42,854 bases of DNA, from contig JAFVHO010000017.1 in the NCBI GenBank assembly GCA_017474485.1, positions 1-42,854 of the forward strand, read 5' to 3'. Both the position numbers and the translations under genes were made by a program. The notes under the pieces are model-generated. The model did not search any database. It saw only the letters and a program-made list of their open reading frames with translations, and was not told where the DNA came from. The stretch comes from Prevotella sp. (GTDB lineage: Bacteria; Bacteroidota; Bacteroidia; Bacteroidales; Bacteroidaceae). Below are positions 15,409 to 23,085 of this stretch, in pieces (the stretch's first letter is position 1; each line of letters begins with the position of its first letter).

Positions 15409-17459
15409 AACAGCTATCCAGAATACTTCTCCTCCTGGCCGTCACGCTCAACGCTCAATGGCCAATGTTCAATGGTCAATGGTCAATGGTCAATGGCCTG
15501 CACGCGCAGACGCTGAACGTCACGGTGGGCAACGTCACCGACCAGTATCCCGCCGCGCAGACAGGCGAGATGACCTTTACCGCCGGCACGCAGATGACCA
15601 TCATGGGCAAGACCTACGACCTGAGCCAAATTGGCAAGATGTGGACCGATGACGCAGCCGTGAAGGACAACGAGGTGAACGTCGTATACAGCGGCGACGC
15701 GGCTCTGGTCTACGTGGCCGGCAACATTGCGCAGTACGTCACGGCAACCGTCAGCGGCGCACACGTCAGCATCACGCAGAGCGCCGACATCACCAACGAC
15801 CTCATCAACGACGGAACGTTTTCAGAGATCACATACAACCTCAGCGGCACCAGCACCGACGGCTCGCTGACCCTCGGCGGCAGCGCCAAGTGTACGATAG
15901 AGATGAACGGCCTGGAACTGACCAACCCCAACGGCGCCCCCCTCAACATCACCAACGGCAAGCGCATCGACCTCAGCGTCAAGAAGGGCAGCACCAACAC
16001 CCTGAAGGACGGCAGCGCCAGCACCGCCAAGGCCTGCCTCTACTGCAAGGGCCATCTGGAGCTGAAGGGCAAGGGCGTGCTCAACGTCTACGCCTATGGC
16101 AGCGCCGCCCACGGCATCAAGTGCGGCGACTACATGGAGATGAAGAACTGCACGGTCAACATCCTGTCCGCTACCAAGGACGGCGTGTCGTGCAATGAAT
16201 ACTTCCTCATGGAGAGCGGCGAGCTCAACATCAGCGGCACCGGCGACAACGGCATCCAGTGCGACCTGGACGGCGACGCCTCGACCGGCGAGACCAGTGG
16301 CCATGAGGACGAGGACACCGGCAATGTCTACGTGGAGGACGGCACCATGAACATCGCCGTCACAGCCGCTGCCGCCAAGGGCATCAAGGCCGACGGCGAC
16401 ATGCGCATCAGCGGCGGCAACATCACCGTCAAGACCACCGGCGGCGGCGCGTGGGACAGCGACGATAAGAAGACCAAGGCCTCCAGCTGCCTCAGCGCCG
16501 ACGGCAACACCGTCATCAGCGGCGGCACACTCAGCCTGACCAGCACCGGCGCCGGCGGCAAGGGCATCAACGGCGACGGCACGCTGACCGTCAGCGGCGG
16601 CACCGTCGTCATCAAGACCAGCGGCAACGCCGTTGTCGCATCCTCCAGCGGCACCATCTCCACCGTCAGCTCCTCACAGCAGCTCGACCGCTACCAGAGC
16701 GACTACAAGTCGTCGCCCAAGGGCATCAAGACCGACGGCGCCATCACGATTAGCGACCAGGCCGTCGTCAGCGTCACCACCACCGGCGCCGGCGGCGAGG
16801 GCATCGAGTCCAAGGCCCGCATCGACATCATCGGCGGACAAGTCACCGTCAACGCCGCCGACGACGCCATCAACGCCTCGTACAACGACGCGAACAAGGG
16901 CACCAGCGGCGCCGGCGACCTCACCATCAGCGGCGGCTACGTCTACGCCCGCTCCACCGGCAACGACGGCATCGACGCCAACGGCAACGTCTACATCAAG
17001 GGCGGACTCATCTACGCCATCGGCACCACATCGCCCGAAGTAGCCATCGACGCCAACAGCGAGGAGCAGAAGAAGCTCTACGTCACCGGCGGCACCATCG
17101 TCGCCATCGGCGGACTCGAGAGCGGCGCCAGCCTCACACAGTCGTGCTACTCTACCTCCTCATGGAGCAAGAACACCTGGTACGCCATGACCGTCGGCAC
17201 CGACACCTTCGCCTTCAAGACCCCGGCAAGCGGCGGCACCACCCTCGTCGTCAGCGGCGCCAGCCAGCCCGCCCTCAAGAGCGGCGTCACCGTCAGCGGC
17301 GGCACCACCATCTTCGACGGCGCAGCCTATACGAATGCCACCTACACCGGCGGCACCACCGTCAACCTCTCGACATACAGCGGCGGCGGTGGCGGACCCG
17401 GCGGTGGCGGACGCCCCGGTGGTGGCGGACGCCCCGGTGGCGGCGGATGGCCGTGGTAA
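15405..17459 (+). CDS. Large secreted beta-helix carbohydrate-binding-like protein (Cthe_2159/DUF4353 family)
   Basis: 684 residues. A signal peptide (ILLLLAVTLNA core) is followed by an odd heptapeptide repeat QWPMFNG/QWSMVNG, then a short beta domain (TFTAGTQMTIMGKTYDLSQIGKMW). The rest is a long array of beta-helix turns with recurring KGIKADG, KGIKTDG, EGIESKA, DAINAS and DGIDANG. These fit the family of Clostridium thermocellum Cthe_2159, a Ca2+-containing right-handed beta-helix that binds cellulose and polygalacturonate. The C-terminus is a glycine/proline/arginine tail (PGGGGRPGGGG) ending WPW. GC is very high, dominated by GGC, ACC, ATC and AAC codons. It is coupled to the small protein upstream. 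No catalytic site is evident. Confidence 0.85.
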   Translation: MKQLSRILLLLAVTLNAQWPMFNGQWSMVNGLHAQTLNVTVGNVTDQYPAAQTGEMTFTAGTQMTIMGKTYDLSQIGKMWTDDAAVKDNEVNVVYSGDAALVYVAGNIAQYVTATVSGAHVSITQSADITNDLINDGTFSEITYNLSGTSTDGSLTLGGSAKCTIEMNGLELTNPNGAPLNITNGKRIDLSVKKGSTNTLKDGSASTAKACLYCKGHLELKGKGVLNVYAYGSAAHGIKCGDYMEMKNCTVNILSATKDGVSCNEYFLMESGELNISGTGDNGIQCDLDGDASTGETSGHEDEDTGNVYVEDGTMNIAVTAAAAKGIKADGDMRISGGNITVKTTGGGAWDSDDKKTKASSCLSADGNTVISGGTLSLTSTGAGGKGINGDGTLTVSGGTVVIKTSGNAVVASSSGTISTVSSSQQLDRYQSDYKSSPKGIKTDGAITISDQAVVSVTTTGAGGEGIESKARIDIIGGQVTVNAADDAINASYNDANKGTSGAGDLTISGGYVYARSTGNDGIDANGNVYIKGGLIYAIGTTSPEVAIDANSEEQKKLYVTGGTIVAIGGLESGASLTQSCYSTSSWSKNTWYAMTVGTDTFAFKTPASGGTTLVVSGASQPALKSGVTVSGGTTIFDGAAYTNATYTGGTTVNLSTYSGGGGGPGGGGRPGGGGRPGGGGWPW
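15455..15496 (+). repeat. 7-bp tandem array inside the signal-peptide region, 6 units of TCAATGG type
   Basis: Six heptads (one variant, CCAATGT) lie within the coding region of the beta-helix protein. Because 7 x 3 = 21, they encode a seven-residue repeat. The unit has no stop on the sense strand, unlike the intergenic arrays. Confidence 0.88.
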
Positions 17460-17516
17460 GAGACTGTTGTCTTAAAACTTCTCATCTCTCCCATCAGCTT
17501 CTCTAAACCAATTATT

Positions 17517-17578
17517 CATTCCCAGTTTGGGAATGTTAGACTCCCAGTTTGGGAGCAAAACATTCCCAGCCTGGGAAT
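17517..17578 (+). repeat. Three palindromes spaced exactly 22 bp centre to centre
   Basis: CATTCCCAgttTGGGAATG (17517-17535), CTCCCAgttTGGGAG (17541-17555) and ATTCCCAgccTGGGAAT (17562-17578). Stems are 6-8 bp with 3-nt centres. They lie 58 bp after the first beta-helix gene. Confidence 0.88.
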
Positions 17579-17672
17579 CATCGTTGCATTTTTGGTTGTG
17601 ATTCTTTTACTTGTTTCTTTCGGCCAACGTTGATGGGCAGTGATACTTTCGAGAAATCGACAAACTCAACAA

Positions 17673-17760
17673 TTCCTCAAACCTTGCCCAATATTTGCTC
17701 TATACTTGCTCTATGCTTGCTCATGGGTTGCTCATGGGCCTCTCATGGGTCTCTCTATGC
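17673..17760 (+). repeat. 11-bp tandem array, about 8 units of TTGCTC(T/A)(A/T)xxx type
   Basis: Units such as TTGCTCTATAC, TTGCTCATGGG and CCTCTCATGGG run head to tail without gaps. The first two units are degenerate. It lies in the 475-bp non-coding gap between the two beta-helix genes. Confidence 0.8.
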
Positions 17761-17821
17761 GAACCCTATCTCCAAGGCCATGAGTTCGGCATGATGATGG
17801 CAGGTTATCACTTCAGTGGCA

Positions 17822-17906
17822 ACTATCGATAGTAATTCGCTGATTGAATCGGACGGTTCGCTGATTATTTTTGGCGGGCTGGGGCTTTTGATGTATTTTT
17901 GCACCA
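17822..17906 (+). promoter_or_regulatory. Promoter block 2 with perfect LytTR-like direct repeats and a palindrome
   Basis: -7 TATTTTTG (17894-17901) and -33 TTTG (17870-17873) are 20 bp apart. TTCGCTGATT occurs at 17836-17845 and 17857-17866, start to start 21 bp, the second 13 bp before the -33. This is the same geometry as block 1. A perfect palindrome ACTATCGATAGT lies at 17822-17833. Confidence 0.75.
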
Positions 17907-17934
17907 CAAAACAAACAACTCAAAAGTAAAGGAC

Positions 17935-19677
17935 ATGAAAAAGAAGACGTTACTGATGATGCTGGCAATAGCATCGATGACACTGCTGACAGCTTGTTCG
18001 CAGGACAATCTGGAAGACTATTACAACAACTGGAGCAACAATGGGGCTGGCTCCACAATGGGAGGAGGCACAGGCAGTGCTTCGGCTGGCACGGGCGAAC
18101 TGACCACCTTCACGATAGACATCGACAAGACGACGGCAGAGCCCACGGAGACTACCGAGGCATACTATCCTGACGAAGAAGACATGCTGGAGAACAACGA
18201 GTTTACGACGGAAGTAGCCATCGACCTGTCGAACCCTACGGCAAAGACTGAGAATGGCGTAGAGGTGACGGTCAACGGCGGCCATGTCACTGTCAACCAC
18301 GGTTCGACGAAGAAGGTATGCTACGTGGTAAGCGGCACGACCTCCAATGGTTCGCTGACAGTACTGGGCGACAAGAAGTACGAGGTGAAGTTGAACGGTG
18401 TCAACATCACCAACCCCGACTCGGCAGCCCTCAACCTGTTGAGCGGCAAACGGGCTTACATCGTATTAGCCGACGGTACGACAAACACACTGACCGACGG
18501 CACATCGTCGAAGAACGACCACAAAGGCGCGCTCTACTGCAAAGGAAAACTGCTGTTCAATGGCAGCGGAACACTCAACGTAACCGGCAACTACAACAAT
18601 GGTATTCATTCTGCTGACTATATCGTGTTCCGCACTGGCAACAACATCTATGTGAAGTCGACTGCCAATCACGGCATCAAGGCCAACGACGGCATCTACA
18701 TCAACGGCGGCATCCTGAACGTCGAGGTGTCGGCAGCAGCAGCCAAAGGCATCAACTGCGAGAGCCACATCATGGTGAACGGCGGACGTACGACGGTACT
18801 AACCACGGGCGACGGCAAGTACGACACGGAGGATAAGGAGGCCAAGGGTGCCGCAGGCATCAAAGCCGACTCGACCTTCACGATGTATGCCGGCGTGGTC
18901 AAGCTGAAGAGCACCGGCTCGGGTGGCAAGGGCCTGAATGTGGATATGGATGCCGACATCAATGGTGGCGAGCTGTACATTATTACTGAAGGCGGACAGT
19001 TCAAGAGCAACAACGACACGGCCTCGCCCAAGGGCATCAAGGTGGACGGCAATCTGACCGTCAACGGCGGTACAACGATGGTACGTACCAAAGGCTATAA
19101 CGGCGAAGGCATCGAAACGAAGTCCATACTGACCATTACTGACGGCAATGTCATGGTTTCAGCCTACGACGACGCTATCAATTCGGCCAAGGACATGTAC
19201 ATCAAGGGCGGAAGCGTGACAGCCATCGGCACCAACAACGACGGCATTGACGCTAATGGCAACATGTATATCCAGGGCGGCACCGTGATAGCCTTCGGAG
19301 CCGGCGGTGCAGAGACAGGCATCGACGTCGGCGAACAGTACAAGCTATACATCTCTGGTGGCAATATCTTCGGCATAGGCGGACGCATCGATGCCAATAT
19401 CGGATCTACAACTCAGGGCATCGCATCGACCAGCGGAACCGTACAGGCCAACAGTTCCGTCACCATCAGCAGCGGGTCGACAACCGTCGCCACGTTCACC
19501 ATGCCCCCCTACTCGTACACCAACGGCACCATCATGGTCAGCGTTCCCGGCATGAAGAGCGGCACGAGCTATACGCTGAATCTGGGCAACAGTTCGCAGA
19601 CCGTCACGGCCTCGACGTCGGTCAGCAGCGGCATGGGCGGAGGCGGCATGCCAGGCGGTAGACCCGGAGGCTGGTGA
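17935..19677 (+). CDS. Surface lipoprotein with beta-helix Cthe_2159/DUF4353 domain
   Basis: 580 residues from the ATG at 17935; in-frame codons upstream (from 17899) overlap the promoter and are not used. The lipoprotein signal ends in LTAC (Cys near 21), followed by SQDNLEDYYNN. A low-complexity Gly/Ser/Thr and acidic linker leads to the beta-helix domain (about 105-500), with TSNGSLTVLGDKKYEVKLNG, LNLLSGKRAYIVLADG, AAAKGIN, KGIKVDG, EGIETKS and DGIDANG. It is clearly paralogous to the upstream 684-residue protein. The C-terminus is again glycine-rich (GMGGGGMPGGRPGGW). A histidine kinase gene follows closely. Likely a surface polysaccharide-binding or matrix protein; no catalytic residues were seen. 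Confidence 0.85.
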   Translation: MKKKTLLMMLAIASMTLLTACSQDNLEDYYNNWSNNGAGSTMGGGTGSASAGTGELTTFTIDIDKTTAEPTETTEAYYPDEEDMLENNEFTTEVAIDLSNPTAKTENGVEVTVNGGHVTVNHGSTKKVCYVVSGTTSNGSLTVLGDKKYEVKLNGVNITNPDSAALNLLSGKRAYIVLADGTTNTLTDGTSSKNDHKGALYCKGKLLFNGSGTLNVTGNYNNGIHSADYIVFRTGNNIYVKSTANHGIKANDGIYINGGILNVEVSAAAAKGINCESHIMVNGGRTTVLTTGDGKYDTEDKEAKGAAGIKADSTFTMYAGVVKLKSTGSGGKGLNVDMDADINGGELYIITEGGQFKSNNDTASPKGIKVDGNLTVNGGTTMVRTKGYNGEGIETKSILTITDGNVMVSAYDDAINSAKDMYIKGGSVTAIGTNNDGIDANGNMYIQGGTVIAFGAGGAETGIDVGEQYKLYISGGNIFGIGGRIDANIGSTTQGIASTSGTVQANSSVTISSGSTTVATFTMPPYSYTNGTIMVSVPGMKSGTSYTLNLGNSSQTVTASTSVSSGMGGGGMPGGRPGGW

Positions 19678-19752
19678 GTGACCGCCAAGACCGAAAAAAG
19701 TCATGGCGAATGGCAATTTATCGTATTGTTTTACGTTATAATAATAAAGGTA

Positions 19753-20973
19753 ATGTACTGGATGAAGAATCAGTCACGGCAGGAAAACATTATTTACTTA
19801 GCAGTGTGGAGCGTCATATTCCTCGCCCCACTGCTAAGCTATTATGTGCGTACTGTCAACGACTCAAGCCTCAGCTTCGACTGGATGGAGATGATGATCG
19901 TGTGGAAGCAGTTCGGCATCTATCTGCTACTCTTCGCCATCCACAACTTCCTGCTGGCACCGCTGTTGATTCATCAGCACAAACGGCTGCTCTACTTTAC
20001 TGCTGTGGGAGCCATCGTCGCAGGCTTTACGTTCTATCAATGCAGTCATCGCCCCAAGCATCTGGGTGAGAGGCATCGGATGGAGCAGTTCGACAAGCAT
20101 CCTATGAAGCCTCATGACGGACGGCCATTCATGGATGACGCCCCCCCATTCATGGAAGGCGAACCCCCATTCATGGATGAAGGGCGCCCACCCATGGACG
20201 ACGGACACCGCCCACCGGAATTCGGCGATGGACACAGGCCCGACATGCCGGTGCCCAAGCACGTACCGCCGGCCGTCATCGGTGAGCACAACATCATAGC
20301 CATCATTCTGCTGCTGCTGATGTTCGGCGCCAATCTCGGCATCAAGGGCTACTTCAAGAGCCGCGACGACCGCAAGCGTCTGCAGGCTCTGGAGAAGGAG
20401 AATCTGGAACAGCAGCTGGAATATCTGAAGTATCAGATTAATCCGCACTTCTTCATGAATACGCTGAACAACATCCACGCCTTGGTGGACATCGACCCCG
20501 AGAAAGCGAAAGACACGATACTGGAGTTGTCGAGGATGATGCGCTTCGTGCTGTACGAAGGCGACAAGAAGGGCGTACCGCTCACCAAGGAGTTCGAGTT
20601 CATCCGCACCTATATCCAACTGATGAAACTGCGCTACACCGACAAAGTGACGATAAGCGTCGACCTGCCCCAGAAAGTTCCCGACGGCCAGATACCGCCA
20701 CTGATGCTCATCACTTTTATCGAGAACGCTTTTAAGCATGGCATCTCGTATCAGCACGAGTCGTTTATCGACGTCAAGGTGGAAATCAGCGAAAAACTCC
20801 TCTTCACGTGCCGCAACTCCAAGGCTGAAACGCCTAATCAGGAAAAGGGCGGCGTAGGACTGCAAAACGTAACAAAACGATTAAACTTACTCTATGGCAA
20901 CAACTATACACTAAATATCGAGGACAAAGCAGACATCTATCATGTCGAGCTCGCCATCCCCCTCAATTCATAA
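19753..20973 (+). CDS. LytS/YehU-type sensor histidine kinase with H/M/D/P-rich extracytoplasmic loop
   Basis: About 406 residues from ATG 19753 (an in-frame GTG at 19678 abuts the previous stop; ATG 19762 has a better-spaced AAAGG). Three N-terminal helices are followed by a loop of seven-residue repeats (PFMDDAP, PFMEGEP, PFMDEGR) rich in His, Met, Asp and Pro, then a fourth helix (IIAIILLLLMFGANLGI), so the loop should face the periplasm. A coiled coil leads to the His_kinase (PF06580) phosphoacceptor motif YQINPHFFMNTLNNIH (His near 235), then an HATPase with LITFIENAFKHGI and GGVGLQNVTKRL. It pairs with the LytTR regulator downstream. Its last codons and stop lie in a heptad array. Confidence 0.88.
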   Translation: MYWMKNQSRQENIIYLAVWSVIFLAPLLSYYVRTVNDSSLSFDWMEMMIVWKQFGIYLLLFAIHNFLLAPLLIHQHKRLLYFTAVGAIVAGFTFYQCSHRPKHLGERHRMEQFDKHPMKPHDGRPFMDDAPPFMEGEPPFMDEGRPPMDDGHRPPEFGDGHRPDMPVPKHVPPAVIGEHNIIAIILLLLMFGANLGIKGYFKSRDDRKRLQALEKENLEQQLEYLKYQINPHFFMNTLNNIHALVDIDPEKAKDTILELSRMMRFVLYEGDKKGVPLTKEFEFIRTYIQLMKLRYTDKVTISVDLPQKVPDGQIPPLMLITFIENAFKHGISYQHESFIDVKVEISEKLLFTCRNSKAETPNQEKGGVGLQNVTKRLNLLYGNNYTLNIEDKADIYHVELAIPLNS

Positions 20974-21006
20974 TTCCCAATTCGTAACTCCTAATTCCCC
21001 ATTCAC
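20965..21006 (+). repeat. 7-bp tandem array, 6 units of AATTCnn type
   Basis: Six degenerate heptads run from the last codons of the kinase gene, through its stop, to 1 bp before the ATG of the response regulator. The whole gap is repeat, with no Shine-Dalgarno. Confidence 0.85.
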
Positions 21007-21007
21007 T

Positions 21008-21733
21008 ATGATACGTTGCATGGCCATTGACGACGAGCCCTTAGCGCTCCAACAGATAGTAGCCTACATAGGCAAGGTTCCCTTCTTGGAATTGGCAGCC
21101 CAATGCCAGAGTGCTTTGGAGGCCAAGGCCTTTTTAGAGCAGGACACGGTAGATGCCGTCTTCTGCGACATCAACATGCCCGACCTAAACGGTATGGACT
21201 TCGTCAAGTCGCTGGCTGTCCCGCCCCTTATCGTATTTACCACCGCCTATTCGGAATACGCCGTCGAAGGTTTCCGCGTCAATGCTGTCGACTATCTACT
21301 GAAACCTTTTGGCTTGCAGGACTTCCAGCGTGCCGCCAACCGGCTAAAAAAACGCCTGGAAGGCAGCATGGCTGACGCTCATAGTGTGGTCGGCGATTCC
21401 GTCGCCGATACCATCTTCCTCAAGACCGAATACCGCATCGTCAAGGTTAACATCAGCGACATCCGCTACGTAGAAGCCATGAGCGAGTACCTAAAGGTGT
21501 ATCTGGACAGCGACAAGAAGCCTATTGTCACCCTGCTGTCACTAAAGAAGATGGAAGAACGGCTACCCGACAACTTTATGCGCATCCACCGCTCATATAT
21601 CGTCAATTTGAATAAGATTCAGGAGGTGAATAAGAACCGCATCATTATGGATGCAGACACCTATCTGCCCATTGGCGACTTGTACAAAGACACGTTCCAG
21701 CAATATCTCGACACGAAATTCTTGGGGAAATAA
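21008..21733 (+). CDS. LytTR-family response regulator
   Basis: 241 residues. The receiver domain (1-120) has acidic pair D8/D9, phosphoacceptor Asp54 in VFCDINMPDLNGM, TTAYSEYAVEGF and the conserved Lys in YLLKPF. The C-terminal LytTR DNA-binding domain (about 140-238) has DIRYVEAMSEYLKVYL, MRIHRSYIVNLNKI and the closing LPIGDLYKDTFQQYL. LytTR proteins bind pairs of roughly 9-10 bp direct repeats one or two helical turns apart. The only such pairs I see nearby precede the two beta-helix promoters. ATG 21008 is chosen because the receiver begins there; upstream in-frame codons are heptad repeat. Confidence 0.92.
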   Translation: MIRCMAIDDEPLALQQIVAYIGKVPFLELAAQCQSALEAKAFLEQDTVDAVFCDINMPDLNGMDFVKSLAVPPLIVFTTAYSEYAVEGFRVNAVDYLLKPFGLQDFQRAANRLKKRLEGSMADAHSVVGDSVADTIFLKTEYRIVKVNISDIRYVEAMSEYLKVYLDSDKKPIVTLLSLKKMEERLPDNFMRIHRSYIVNLNKIQEVNKNRIIMDADTYLPIGDLYKDTFQQYLDTKFLGK

Positions 21734-21756
21734 CAACAGAAATGAAAAAAAATCCG

Positions 21757-21764
21757 TACCTTTG
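21757..21764 (+). promoter_or_regulatory. -7 promoter box for purD
   Basis: TACCTTTG followed by GCAG, 33 bp before the purD ATG. No clear -33 element is seen. Confidence 0.55.
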
Positions 21765-21797
21765 CAGCCAAAATAGAACAAAAACAACAAAGGTAAG

Positions 21798-23084
21798 ATG
21801 AAAATACTACTGTTAGGCAGTGGCGGACGTGAGCACGCACTGGCTTGGAAAATCGCTCAGAGTGAGAAATGCGAGAAGCTGTATATTGCCCCAGGTAATG
21901 CGGGTACCAGCAATTGTGGCACCAACATTCCCATGAAGGCTGATGACTTTGAAGTTATCAAACAATTTGTGGTGGCCGAAGAAATCGACATGGTGGTAGT
22001 AGGTCCCGAAGACCCGCTGGTAAAAGGCATCTACGACGATTTGAAGGCCGACGAGCGTACCAAGAACGTACCTGTCATCGGACCATCGAAGGCTGGTGCC
22101 GTGCTTGAAGGCTCAAAAGATTTCGCCAAAGCCTTCATGCAGCGTCATAACATCCCCACCGCCCGCTATCAGACGTTTGACGGAGAGCATCTTCTAGATG
22201 GTCTAGATTTTCTAGAGACTCTAGAAGCTCCCTATGTTCTCAAGGCCGACGGATTGTGCGCTGGCAAGGGCGTACTCATCCTCCCTACCCTCGAGGAAGC
22301 CAAAAAAGAGCTGAAGAAAATGCTGGGCGGTATGTTTGGCAATGCTTCCAGCCGTGTGGTTATCGAGGAATTCATGAGCGGTATCGAGTGCAGCGTCTTT
22401 GTGCTGACTGATGGCAAGAACTACAAAATTCTGCCAGAAGCAAAAGACTACAAGCGCATCGGCGAACACGACACAGGTCTGAACACTGGCGGTATGGGTA
22501 GCGTTTCACCCGTTCCCTTTGCCACAGAAGAATGGATGCAGAAGGTAGAAGACCGCATTATCCGTCCTACCGTAGAAGGTTTGGCAGCCGACGGCATCGA
22601 CTACAAAGGCTTCATCTTCTTTGGACTGATTAACCGCACTAACACGCCTACAGGTGAGCCTGAGCCATACGTTATCGAATACAACTGCCGCATGGGCGAC
22701 CCTGAGACTGAGAGTGTCATGCTGCGCTTGAAGAGCGACATCGTTGACCTGTTTGAGGGTGTAGCCGAGGGTAATCTTGACCAGCGCGCCATTGAGTTCG
22801 ACGAGCGTGCTGCCGTCTGCGTCATGCTGGTTAGCGGTGGTTATCCGCAGGCCTATAAGAAGGGCTATCCCATCACGGGCATCGACAACGTGGAGGGCAG
22901 CATCGTCTTCCATGCAGGCACAGCCCTGAAAGACGGCGAGGTTGTAACTAATGGTGGACGCGTAATCGCCGTATCCAGCTATGGCAAGGACAAGGCCGAA
23001 GCCCTGCAAAAGTCTTTCGAAGAGGCTCAGAAGATACAGTTTACCGACAAATATTTCCGTCGCGACATCGGAGCGGACCTATAG
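21798..23084 (+). CDS. purD: Phosphoribosylamine-glycine ligase (GAR synthetase)
   Basis: 428 residues, the normal length for PurD, an ATP-grasp enzyme that joins glycine to phosphoribosylamine in step 2 of de novo purine synthesis. Recognised from [67 protein letters not shown], the metal-binding [12 protein letters not shown] and the C-terminal [12 protein letters not shown]. It is monocistronic by appearance, with its own -7 box. An odd stretch at 22193-22228 uses four CTA leucine codons in a 9-bp TCTAGA repeat, while keeping a normal-looking PurD sequence. The stop is followed by heptad repeats. Confidence 0.97.
   Translation: MKILLLGSGGREHALAWKIAQSEKCEKLYIAPGNAGTSNCGTNIPMKADDFEVIKQFVVAEEIDMVVVGPEDPLVKGIYDDLKADERTKNVPVIGPSKAGAVLEGSKDFAKAFMQRHNIPTARYQTFDGEHLLDGLDFLETLEAPYVLKADGLCAGKGVLILPTLEEAKKELKKMLGGMFGNASSRVVIEEFMSGIECSVFVLTDGKNYKILPEAKDYKRIGEHDTGLNTGGMGSVSPVPFATEEWMQKVEDRIIRPTVEGLAADGIDYKGFIFFGLINRTNTPTGEPEPYVIEYNCRMGDPETESVMLRLKSDIVDLFEGVAEGNLDQRAIEFDERAAVCVMLVSGGYPQAYKKGYPITGIDNVEGSIVFHAGTALKDGEVVTNGGRVIAVSSYGKDKAEALQKSFEEAQKIQFTDKYFRRDIGADL
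22193..22228 (+). repeat. 9-bp coding repeat, four copies of TCTAGAnnn in purD
   Basis: TCTAGA occurs four times at exact 9-bp spacing, encoding L-D/E-x four times ([12 protein letters not shown]). Leu is CTA in each copy although CTG dominates elsewhere. Confidence 0.9.
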
Positions 23085-23085
23085 G

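Noticed and set aside
17673..17760. 11-bp array as a CRISPR
   Set aside because: No spacers: units are contiguous, far too short, and no cas genes are present. The same applies to the heptad arrays.
17549..17794. 81-codon open frame between the beta-helix genes
   Set aside because: It reads through the palindromes and the 11-bp array, has no leader and no protein-like composition; its apparent LMGC lipobox is repeat-encoded.
19678..19752. GTG 19678 as the histidine-kinase start
   Set aside because: The added 25 residues do not look like a membrane-protein N-terminus and the GTG abuts the previous stop; ATG 19753 or 19762 follows AAAGG.
19927..20865. 312-codon minus-strand frame opposite the histidine kinase
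   Set aside because: Antisense shadow; the kinase H, N and G boxes are intact on the plus strand.
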